A stretch of DNA of 32,200 nt from an uncultured Prevotellaceae bacterium (GTDB lineage: Bacteria; Bacteroidota; Bacteroidia; Bacteroidales; Bacteroidaceae), in NCBI GenBank assembly GCA_900313705.1, contig OMSJ01000015.1:1-32200 (forward strand), in the 5' to 3' direction. The notes below the pieces were generated by a model. It had not been told where the DNA came from, did not search any database, and saw only the letters and a program-made list of their open reading frames with translations. Shown one piece after another: positions 16,462 through 22,937 of the stretch; the first letter of the stretch is position 1, and each line of letters opens with the position of its first letter. Made by a program: the position numbers and the translations under genes.

Positions 16462-18249
16462 TTAGAATGTGGTATCGTGGAAGATGAAGTCAACCGATAC
16501 TCTGCGGTATTGTCCACCCTCGTTGGGAGACACTTCCAGGTTGTAGGTTTCCTTCACGTTCATGTTCTTCAGTGAAGATACATTCTTATTAATATACTTC
16601 TGTACGCTGATGGCACGGAGCAGTGACAGTTGCTCATTGGTCGTGATGCCTGCTGCCTTGTTGACTGAGAGCTTTTGCTGCTTGCCGTTGACCGTGACGG
16701 TCTTTTCGACGGTGTCTCCGTAAACTCCATTGTACTTGAGGCTTCCATTGATTTGCTTAGCATCGGCCATACCGCGGTATCTGATTTCTACCGACTTGCC
16801 TGCTTCGAAGTGCTTTGCAAAGTCGCTGCCCATCTGCTTGGCGATGAGGTTCAGCATTGCCTTTGATGCAGGCGACTTTTCTGCTTCGTACTGGCCAACG
16901 GGGAAGTCATCCTTCACGCTGAATTCATCCTTCACGGTATATTTGTATCTAACCGTGTAGTCGTTTGTGCCTTTCTCGTTGGTTGACTTCTGTGTTTCAC
17001 GTGTTATGGTCGTGTTCTTGAGGTTGTATGTCTTTTCCTCTATTGTCTGAGGCTCAGCCTGAGCTGTCAGGTTAGAATTGTTGCTGGCCATGAGCTTAGC
17101 TTCCTGTTCTTTCAACTGATAGTCAGCCAGTGAGATAAAGCCTTCGGCATCTGTAGCTGGGCCGGCATTCGCTTTGTTGTAGATATACTTCTGACCAGTC
17201 TTGACATCGATAGCTTCCGTATATATAACCTCGAACTGGTTGTCGGCGGTGATGTCGTATTTCGTGTTCTCGAATCGCAGGTTCTTGAGGTCGAGGCTTG
17301 CTGCTTCGGCAATAGGCACGGTGAGGATAATGCTTGGCATGTTCTCGGATGCAATCATCAGAGCCTGTGTGCCAGCGTTGTATTGTGCGCCGTTGGCAGT
17401 GATGCCCATGCTTCTGGTCATTGCGGCATCTGTAGCATATTCGCGTCCGAAAGCGAGGCGTTGTGTCTCGATGGCTTCATCTGTCGTACGAGCCAGGTAG
17501 TCAGCCTTGCTCTCGCCCTTCATTCGCTTCATCCAGGTGTTCATGCGCTCGGTGACAGCAAGATCCTTTTCCTCGCTAAGTGTGGTGGGCACTTTCTTGG
17601 CAACGCGCCTGTCTCCCCATACCTTCTTGGAGTGGCCGAAGTTATACGATACTCCGAAGAGCAGCGATGAGAACCAGTCGTCGGAACCTTTCTCACGTCC
17701 GTTGTAATAGTCAGCCGTATTGTTCACGCGGTATTCAAGAGACAGCGTAAGGGGCTTCAGGATTCGGTATTCCAGGCCAAGTCCGAGGCGCAGGTTATGT
17801 GAGAAGCTGGATTGCGTGTTGCGTCTGATGTTACCTTTGTCGGTCAGGTAATTCAGACCAACGCCGGCCAACAGATAAAAGTTGAGCTTAGGGTTGTTCC
17901 CCTTGACGAAGAGGGGTGAAAGGTTGAACAAACCGTCAATGTTGAAGTTGAGGTAGTTGAATTTTTCGTACTTGTTTGTGTCATCATAGAAGGCAGTTGA
18001 CTTGAATCCTTCTGCGCCAAAGCGTGCTCCCAATCCAGGAGCGAACCAGCGGCCAATGTTGAGGCCGAAGTTTGGCTGTACCAGGTCGGAAAGAGAGCCT
18101 GAGGTGAACGGGATGTGCAGGCCGCCTTGCAGTTGCCCGAAATAGTAGGCACGGAAGCCATTTGGGTCGTCAGATGTGTTTTGTGCATTAACAACGAAAG
18201 GAGTCAGTGCCAATGCTACGACCAACGTGAGATTTTTTAGTTTTTTCAT
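16462..18249 (-). CDS. Outer-membrane beta-barrel protein with divergent OmpA-like C-terminus
   Basis: 595 residues. Signal peptide MKKLKNLTLVVALALTPFVVNAQ. The N-terminal part (about 35-210) is a small beta-barrel of alternating strands (GLHIPFTSG, YLLAGVGLNYLTD, LRLGLGLEYRILKPLTLSLEYRVNN, LLFGVSYNFG). The C-terminal part resembles OmpA-type peptidoglycan-binding domains only in outline: the helix LSLLRAISVQKYINKNV mimics LSxxRAxSVxxYL and the protein ends in strand VDFIFHD. The usual NxLSxxR motif is not convincing, so peptidoglycan binding is uncertain. It is the first gene of the block and follows a good promoter at 18294-18325. Confidence 0.8.
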   Translation of the reverse strand: MKKLKNLTLVVALALTPFVVNAQNTSDDPNGFRAYYFGQLQGGLHIPFTSGSLSDLVQPNFGLNIGRWFAPGLGARFGAEGFKSTAFYDDTNKYEKFNYLNFNIDGLFNLSPLFVKGNNPKLNFYLLAGVGLNYLTDKGNIRRNTQSSFSHNLRLGLGLEYRILKPLTLSLEYRVNNTADYYNGREKGSDDWFSSLLFGVSYNFGHSKKVWGDRRVAKKVPTTLSEEKDLAVTERMNTWMKRMKGESKADYLARTTDEAIETQRLAFGREYATDAAMTRSMGITANGAQYNAGTQALMIASENMPSIILTVPIAEAASLDLKNLRFENTKYDITADNQFEVIYTEAIDVKTGQKYIYNKANAGPATDAEGFISLADYQLKEQEAKLMASNNSNLTAQAEPQTIEEKTYNLKNTTITRETQKSTNEKGTNDYTVRYKYTVKDEFSVKDDFPVGQYEAEKSPASKAMLNLIAKQMGSDFAKHFEAGKSVEIRYRGMADAKQINGSLKYNGVYGDTVEKTVTVNGKQQKLSVNKAAGITTNEQLSLLRAISVQKYINKNVSSLKNMNVKETYNLEVSPNEGGQYRRVSVDFIFHDTTF

Positions 18250-18293
18250 TGTTGAGGGTATTATGTGGTTTCTTTTTTACAGATTTTTGCATA

Positions 18294-18325
18294 CAAAGGT
18301 ACGAACATTATTTATGATGTTGCAA
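18294..18325 (-). promoter_or_regulatory. Promoter of the barrel-caspase-CHASE2 block
   Basis: The reverse strand reads TTG (18325-18323), 21 bp, then TACCTTTG (18301-18294), fitting the Bacteroidetes consensus. The leader is about 40-45 nt to the start at 18249. Confidence 0.7.
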
Positions 18326-18396
18326 CTTTTTTACAAAAAAAACTACTTTTACTCTCTTTTTTGTCTTAAAATGAGGCACGTTTCTCTTTTTTTCTC

Positions 18397-18404
18397 TAAT
18401 TTTG
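18397..18404 (+). promoter_or_regulatory. Likely -7 box of the coiled-coil lipoprotein gene (TAATTTTG)
   Basis: TAATTTTG matches TAnnTTTG; the -33 side is weak. It lies 39 bp before the start at 18444. The AT-rich region 18250-18443 is the divergent control region shared with the barrel gene. Confidence 0.6.
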
Positions 18405-18443
18405 CAGTGAAATATCGTTCAATAACATTAATTAACTACTACA

Positions 18444-19322
18444 ATGAAGAAACATTTCTATCTTGTTATCTGTGTGGCTCTTTCGACTATGGCTGTTCTT
18501 TCCTTCCAGGCATGTAAGGGAGATCAGACGGAAGCCTTGCAATCACAAGTTGATTCGTTGACTGCCACCATCGAACAGAACAATCAGGAGCTGGAGTTTT
18601 ACCAGAGTTGCCTGTTCTTGGTTTCCGACGGTCTGGACAGCATTGCCAGGGCCGACAAGAACCTGATGACTGTGGCATCCAGCCGAGAGAAGACCATTAC
18701 CCGCGAAAGCATCAAACAGGATTTGGCTGCTTATGCAGACTTGCTGACCCGCCAGCGTGAACGCATCAACCAGTTGGAAGCTCAGATGGGCGAGGGAGGC
18801 AAGGAGCGTGAACGCATGAAGGGCCTTATCGGTATCCTGAGCAAGCAGATTGAGGAGAAGGATGCTACCATTCAGAAGTTGCAGAAGAAGGTGGAGACGC
18901 AGGACTTCAACGTGGCTCTGCTTCAGGACGAAATCAATGGTCTTTATACGAAGATAGCGACCCTTAAGCATGAGAACAAGTCAAAGGATGAGGCGATTAA
19001 GGTTGCTCAGGAGATGCTGAACGAAGGCTATTACATCATTGGCTCAAGCAGCGAACTGAAGAAGTTGGGTGTGCTCAGTAGCCGTTTCTTGGGTAAGTCC
19101 AAGGTCAACGTTGACCAGATAGATGAAAGCATCTTTACGAAGATTGATACGCGCGACTTCTTGCAGTTGACCATTCCGAGCAAGAAGGTCACCATCAAGT
19201 CCCAGCATCCGTCAACGTCCTACAAGCTCACGACTGACAAGAAGAGCGGCACGACGACGCTGGACATCGTTGACGAGTTGGATTTCTGGAGCGTTACGCG
19301 TTTCCTCATTATTCAGAAGTAA
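18444..19322 (+). CDS. Coiled-coil lipoprotein
   Basis: 292 residues. The N-terminus MKKHFYLVICVALSTMAVLSFQAC has a hydrophobic core and a cysteine (C24) in a Bacteroidetes-acceptable lipobox, so it is likely lipid-anchored. Residues about 28-190 are heptad-rich coiled coil (for example EQNNQELEFYQ, RQRERINQLEAQM, EKDATIQKLQKKVE). The C-terminal 90 residues (SSELKKLGVLSSRFLGKSKVN to VTRFLIIQK) form a compact beta-rich domain containing LTIPSKKVTIKSQHP. No function is assigned. Its divergent position next to the caspase block could mean that it works with the barrel protein in the envelope. It is followed by the terminator at 19372-19408. Confidence 0.82.
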   Translation: MKKHFYLVICVALSTMAVLSFQACKGDQTEALQSQVDSLTATIEQNNQELEFYQSCLFLVSDGLDSIARADKNLMTVASSREKTITRESIKQDLAAYADLLTRQRERINQLEAQMGEGGKERERMKGLIGILSKQIEEKDATIQKLQKKVETQDFNVALLQDEINGLYTKIATLKHENKSKDEAIKVAQEMLNEGYYIIGSSSELKKLGVLSSRFLGKSKVNVDQIDESIFTKIDTRDFLQLTIPSKKVTIKSQHPSTSYKLTTDKKSGTTTLDIVDELDFWSVTRFLIIQK

Positions 19323-19371
19323 AAGCGTTTGACGCAAGTGTCAATGGGTCGGGCTTCGACTCATAGATATA

Positions 19372-19408
19372 AAGAACCCCGCGAGCAGGAGATGCTCGCG
19401 GGGTTCTT
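19372..19408. terminator. Bidirectional intrinsic terminator
   Basis: A perfect 16-bp stem, AAGAACCCCGCGAGCA (19372-19387) with TGCTCGCGGGGTTCTT (19393-19408) and a 5-base loop. It lies between convergent genes, the lipoprotein (+) and rfbB (-), with a T-rich tail forward and A/T-rich flank in reverse. Confidence 0.9.
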
Positions 19409-19447
19409 CTTATGTCGGTATTTGCCGACTCCTGTGGCGGAGCGGAC

Positions 19448-20623
19448 TTAGCGGTTCTTGTACATTTCGTCGTAGTACTTCTCGTAGTCGCCGCTGGTGA
19501 TGTTGTCCATCCATTCTTCGTTCTCGAGGTACCACTTGACGGTCTTCTCGATGCCCTCTTCGAACTGTAGCGACGGCTCCCAGCCCAGCTCCTTCTGCAG
19601 CTTGGTGGAGTCGATGGCATAGCGTGCGTCGTGGCCCAGACGGTCTGTGACGTAGGTGATGAGGTCGAGGTCGGCTCCTTCGGGACGGCCCAGCAAGCGG
19701 TCCACCGTCTTGATGACTGTCTTGATGATGTCGATGTTCTTCCACTCGTTGAAGCCGCCGATGTTGTACGTCTCGGCTATCTGTCCGTGGTGGAAGATAG
19801 TGTCGATGGCGCGGGCGTGGTCCACGACGTAGAGCCAGTCGCGCACGTTCTCGCCCTTACCATAGACGGGGAGTGGCTTGCGATGGCGAATGTTGTTGAT
19901 GAAGAGGGGTATCAGTTTCTCTGGGAACTGGTAGGGGCCATAGTTGTTGGAGCAGTTGGTGACGATGGTCGGCATTCCGTAGGTGTCGTGGAAAGCGCGG
20001 ACGAAGTGGTCGCTGGAGGCTTTCGAAGCGGAGTATGGGCTGTGGGGGTTGTACTTCGTTGTCTCATAGAAGAAGTCCTTGCCGTAGGCCAGGTGATGCT
20101 CCGAACTGCTGGCTGTCGTGGTGAACGGCGGCTTGATGCCTTCGGGATTGGTCATTTCGAGAGCCCCATACACCTCGTCGGTGGAGATGTGGTAGAAGCG
20201 TTTGCCTTCGTACTTCTCTGGAAGGCTTTCCCAATAGAGCTTGGCGGCCTGCAGGAGGGAGAGTGTGCCCATGACGTTTGTGCGGGCGAAGGTGAAGGGA
20301 TCCTTGATGCTGCGGTCCACGTGGCTCTCTGCTGCGAGGTGGATGATGCCGTCCACCTTCTCGTCCTGCATCAGCTTCAGGAACGCGTCGAAGTCGCAGA
20401 TGTCCATCTTCACGAACTTGTAGTTGGGCTTGTCCTCGACGTCCTTGAGGTTGGCGAGGTTGCCGGCATAGGTCAACTTGTCGAGGTTGATGATTTTGTA
20501 CTCAGGGTATTTGTTCACGAAGAGGCGTACGACGTGGCTTCCGATGAAACCCGCTCCGCCTGTGATAACGATGGAAAGACCCTCTCGGTCCCCCTTAAAG
20601 GGGGAAGAACTGTTGATACTCAT
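19448..20623 (-). CDS. rfbB: dTDP-glucose 4,6-dehydratase RfbB, start supplied by a palindromic element
   Basis: RfbB converts dTDP-glucose to dTDP-4-keto-6-deoxyglucose, the second step to dTDP-L-rhamnose. Seen: Rossmann motif GGAGFIGS (22-29), the TDEVYG signature with D149/E150, YSASK (Y197, K201) and the ending EEGIEKTVKWYLENEEW. The first 16 residues (SINSSSPFKGDREGL) are not family sequence; they are encoded by the end and palindrome of the element at 20575-21041, and the start ATG lies one base after the DUF559 stop. A native RfbB normally begins just before IVITGGAGF. The enzyme core looks complete. Last gene of the rhamnose operon. Confidence 0.95.
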   Translation of the reverse strand: MSINSSSPFKGDREGLSIVITGGAGFIGSHVVRLFVNKYPEYKIINLDKLTYAGNLANLKDVEDKPNYKFVKMDICDFDAFLKLMQDEKVDGIIHLAAESHVDRSIKDPFTFARTNVMGTLSLLQAAKLYWESLPEKYEGKRFYHISTDEVYGALEMTNPEGIKPPFTTTASSSEHHLAYGKDFFYETTKYNPHSPYSASKASSDHFVRAFHDTYGMPTIVTNCSNNYGPYQFPEKLIPLFINNIRHRKPLPVYGKGENVRDWLYVVDHARAIDTIFHHGQIAETYNIGGFNEWKNIDIIKTVIKTVDRLLGRPEGADLDLITYVTDRLGHDARYAIDSTKLQKELGWEPSLQFEEGIEKTVKWYLENEEWMDNITSGDYEKYYDEMYKNR

Positions 20624-21041
20624 ATTAGATTAGATGCTTTTTTAATTCGTTAATCATATTGTCTGTGTCATATAAGACTTGTTCGTTGGTGAACCGCAGA
20701 ACCTTGTATCCTTTTTGTTCCAGCCAGTTTTGTCTCGTTTCGTCCTCCTTTTGTTGTTCTTCTGTGAAGTGGTATCCTCCGTCTATCTCCACTATCAACA
20801 TTGATTTCCGAAAGAAGAAGTCAACGATATACTCTCCAATAATGTATTGCCTTCTGCACTTTTGTCCCAATCCGCTACCTTTAGCCATTTGCCAGAAAAC
20901 AGATTCTGCTTCTGTCTGATTGCTTCGGTTTGCCTTTGAATGGTTCTTTAGGAGTTCATATTCTATTATGTCTGCCGTTTGCCATTCCATTGTTTTCAGC
21001 TTGTGTTCTCCCCCTTTAAGGGGGAGTTAGAGAGGGTCTTT
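20575..21041. mobile_element. Putative 467-bp DUF559-carrying element with inverted ends
   Basis: Left end AAAGACCCTCTC (20575-20586), right end GAGAGGGTCTTT (21030-21041), a perfect 12-bp inverted pair. Each is followed inward by the same palindrome in inverted form (CCCCCTTAAAGGGGG at 20590-20604 and CTCCCCCTTTAAGGGGGAG at 21008-21026). The DUF559 gene fills the interior. No target duplication was checked. Elements with these ends but no gene occur in alaS and rfbD. Mobility is inferred, not shown. Confidence 0.65.
20625..20990 (-). CDS. DUF559 endonuclease-fold protein inside the rhamnose operon
   Basis: 121 residues of the DUF559 family, related to Vsr/PD-(D/E)XK nucleases. Seen: TEAESVFWQMAKGSGLGQKCRRQYIIGEYIVDFFFRKSMLIVEIDGGYHFTEEQ read as separate motifs, with VDFFF and VEIDGGYH as the likely acidic active-site strands, then a C-terminal LEQKGYKVLRFTNEQVL. 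It is a known short standalone family; whether members cut DNA is not settled. Its TAA stop ends one base before the rfbB ATG, and it starts 36 bp after the rfbC stop. It has no role in rhamnose synthesis, so its place there is best explained as an insertion. See the element entry. Confidence 0.9.
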   Translation of the reverse strand: MEWQTADIIEYELLKNHSKANRSNQTEAESVFWQMAKGSGLGQKCRRQYIIGEYIVDFFFRKSMLIVEIDGGYHFTEEQQKEDETRQNWLEQKGYKVLRFTNEQVLYDTDNMINELKKHLI

Positions 21042-21587
21042 GAAGGGACTTTCAAAGTCTTTGAGCAGGGGATGCTTCGTGTCCTTTTCGCTCAGGATGG
21101 CCTTCTCTGTGGGGATGCGCCAGTCGATGCCGAGGCTGAGGTCAGTGATGGAGATGCCGCCGTCGGCTTCGGGGTGGTAGAACTCATCGCACTTATACTG
21201 GAAGACGGCTGTCTCGCTCAGCACGGCGAAACCATGTGCGAAGCCCTTCGAGATGAAGAACTGCCGATGGTTGTCTTCCGTGAGTTCGACGGCGACGTGC
21301 TGCCCGTAGGTGGGCGACCCTTTGCGTATATCGACGGCTACGTCGAGGACGGCTCCCCGGACGCATCGAACCAGTTTGCTCTGCGTGAAGGGCGGGCGCT
21401 GGAAGTGCAGTCCGCGCATGACGCCGTACTGCGACATGCTTTCATTGTCCTGCACGAACTGGATGGGGCCTACTTTCTCTTCGAACTCCCTCTGCGAGAA
21501 GGATTCGAAGAAGTACCCGCGGGCATCCTTGAATATCTTGGGCTCTATGATGAGTAAGCCTTCTATTGGGGTTTTGATTATTTGCAT
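21027..21587 (-). CDS. rfbC: dTDP-4-dehydrorhamnose 3,5-epimerase RfbC
   Basis: A cupin-fold epimerase that acts on dTDP-4-keto-6-deoxyglucose, the third step to dTDP-L-rhamnose. Seen: KIFKDARGYFFESF, catalytic H61 in MRGLHFQRPP, VRGAVLDVAVDIRKGSPTYG (D82, D86) and FQYKCDEFYHP (Y131). The last four codons and TAA stop (KDPL stop) are made by the right end of the DUF559 element, so the native C-terminus was trimmed or extended by it. 186 residues is the usual size. It is 106 bp after rfbD, across a heptamer inverted repeat. Confidence 0.95.
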   Translation of the reverse strand: MQIIKTPIEGLLIIEPKIFKDARGYFFESFSQREFEEKVGPIQFVQDNESMSQYGVMRGLHFQRPPFTQSKLVRCVRGAVLDVAVDIRKGSPTYGQHVAVELTEDNHRQFFISKGFAHGFAVLSETAVFQYKCDEFYHPEADGGISITDLSLGIDWRIPTEKAILSEKDTKHPLLKDFESPFKDPL

Positions 21588-21606
21588 GTTATATTTGTTT
21601 GTGGTG

Positions 21607-21698
21607 GTTAGTGGTTAGTGGTTAGAGGTTAGAGAATTGTTCTTGCAGCTTGGCAGGGAGTCATGGTATTCTCTAACCTCTAACCCCTAACCACTAAC
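21607..21698. repeat. Inverted repeat built from TTAGTGG-type heptamers between rfbD and rfbC
   Basis: The left arm 21607-21637 and right arm 21668-21698 are 31-bp inverted copies with one mismatch. The left arm is heptamers of GGTTAGT/GGTTAGA type. The rfbD stop TAG (21694-21696) lies in the right arm. In mRNA this forms a strong intercistronic stem. Confidence 0.85.
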
Positions 21699-22677
21699 TT
21701 CTTTTTTCTGAGATGATGTTCTTAATGCACTTTTCCAGCGAATCGACCCAGTACGGCACCTTGATGCCGAAGGTCTCGCGGATGCAGCGTTTGTCGAGGA
21801 CGGAGTAGGCGGGACGCTTCACGGGGCTGGGATATTCTGAGGAATAGCAGGGTTGCACGTCGCAGTCCTTGTGTCCGGCGATGCGGGCAATCATCTGCGT
21901 GAAGTCGTACCACGAGCAGACGCCTTCGTTGGAGTAGTGGTAGATGCCTTGTACGGGCTTCTGGAGGATGACTTGTATCGCGCGAGCCAGGTCGAGGGCA
22001 TACGTCGGGGTGCCGCATTGGTCGAAGACAACCTTGAGCTGCGGCTTGGTGGCCGTGAGCTGGAGCATCGTCTTGCAGAAGTTCTTACCGAACTCGCTGT
22101 AGAGCCACGCCGTGCGGATGATGATGAAGCCGCCAGAACCCTCTAAACCTCCAGACCCTTCCAAACCTCCCCTTAAAGGGGAGGCTTCATTCCCTGGATT
22201 CTCCCCCTTTAAGGGGGAGTTAGAGAGGGTCTTTATTATTCGCTCCTCTCCCATCTTCTTCGTTTCGCCATAGACGCCGGTGGGCGTGCCCTGCTGGTCG
22301 GGGCGACAAGGCGTGTTGTAAGGCTCCTTGCCGAAGACGTAGTCGGTGGAAATCTGCACGAGCCATCCGCCCACTTCCTTCATGGCCTTGGCCAGGTTCT
22401 CGGGCGCTGTGGCGTTGAGTTTCTCGGCGAGAGCGCGGTTCTCGGGCGCCTCGGCAGCATCGACGTTGGTCCATGCGGCGCAGTTCACGATGGCATCTAC
22501 GTTGTTTTCCCTCACCATCGTGCGGATGGCATCGAGGTCGGTGATGTCGAGGAATACGGTCTCTACGCCCTCTTGCTGAGTGACGTCGGTGAAGATATAG
22601 CGGTCGGCAGAGTCACGGGCAACGATGCGCATTTCGTTGCCCAACTGTCCGTTTGCACCTGTGACGAGTATGTTCAT
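21694..22677 (-). CDS. rfbD: dTDP-4-dehydrorhamnose reductase RfbD, with in-frame element
   Basis: RfbD makes dTDP-L-rhamnose with NAD(P)H. Seen: GANGQLG (7-13), NCAAWTNVDAAE, STDYVFG (110-116), YGETK (Y136, K140), IIRTAWLYSEFGKNF, and the C-terminal RPAYSVLDK. Residues about 149-182 (NSPLKGENPGNEASPLRGGLEGSGG...) are an insertion encoded by the element at 22134-22234, placed between KKMGEERIIKT and FIIIRTAW, with no stop in that frame. 327 residues is longer than the usual roughly 285-295, matching the insertion. It is the first gene of the operon; rfbA is not upstream of it in this window. An in-frame insertion in an otherwise intact Rossmann enzyme suggests the loop tolerates it. Confidence 0.95.
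   Translation of the reverse strand: MNILVTGANGQLGNEMRIVARDSADRYIFTDVTQQEGVETVFLDITDLDAIRTMVRENNVDAIVNCAAWTNVDAAEAPENRALAEKLNATAPENLAKAMKEVGGWLVQISTDYVFGKEPYNTPCRPDQQGTPTGVYGETKKMGEERIIKTLSNSPLKGENPGNEASPLRGGLEGSGGLEGSGGFIIIRTAWLYSEFGKNFCKTMLQLTATKPQLKVVFDQCGTPTYALDLARAIQVILQKPVQGIYHYSNEGVCSWYDFTQMIARIAGHKDCDVQPCYSSEYPSPVKRPAYSVLDKRCIRETFGIKVPYWVDSLEKCIKNIISEKRS
22134..22234 (-). mobile_element. About 101-bp MITE-like palindromic element, in frame in rfbD
   Basis: On the reverse strand it opens AAAGACCCTCTC (22234-22223), identical to the DUF559 element end, then CTCCCCCTTAAAGGGGGAG, a spacer with GGGAATGAAGCCTCCCC, and a second palindrome. The far end is imperfect because a roughly 20-bp stretch ending GGTTCTGG / GGGTCTGG is duplicated. 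The spacer matches the alaS copy. Confidence 0.8.
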
Positions 22678-22704
22678 TTCTTCTTTTACAATCTATTCTG
22701 CCTA

Positions 22705-22712
22705 CAAAGTTA
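22705..22712 (-). promoter_or_regulatory. Likely -7 box of the rhamnose operon (TAACTTTG)
   Basis: The reverse strand reads TAACTTTG, 27 bp before the rfbD start. The -33 side is weak. Confidence 0.5.
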
Positions 22713-22827
22713 GCAAAAATATCTGTAACTCCTATCATGCAAGGCTTTTTTTTTGACCTTGTTTGTAAGGGAAAGACATTTCGCGACCGCTTTCGGCATG
22801 AAGTAGCGTCCGACGTGGCAGGGAGTA

Positions 22828-22901
22828 TAGTTTGATTGTACATGAACTTGCAATTGCATGTTCATGTATATGCAATTGCAAGTTCATGTACAATCAAACT
22901 A
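22828..22901. repeat. Perfect 32-bp inverted repeat containing two 22-bp units
   Basis: The left arm 22828-22859 and right arm 22870-22901 are exact reverse complements with a 10-base loop. Inside, 22-bp units 22841-22862 and 22863-22884 share most bases and each holds TGCAATTGCA (22849-22858 and 22871-22880). It lies between the helicase stop and the rhamnose operon promoter; there is no T tract after it, so it is not a classical terminator. Confidence 0.92.
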
Positions 22902-22937
22902 CTGTCCGTGTTGAGTGCGCCCATTCATCGGGCGTGG

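Noticed and set aside
19631-20653. 340-residue forward ORF opposite rfbB
   Set aside because: Shadow of rfbB; long only because of the base composition of the codons, with Val/Glu-rich sequence and no motif.
22705-22742. Full -33/-7 promoter for the rhamnose operon
   Set aside because: The nearest TTG-like -33 is 27 bp away, too far; only the -7 box is reported.
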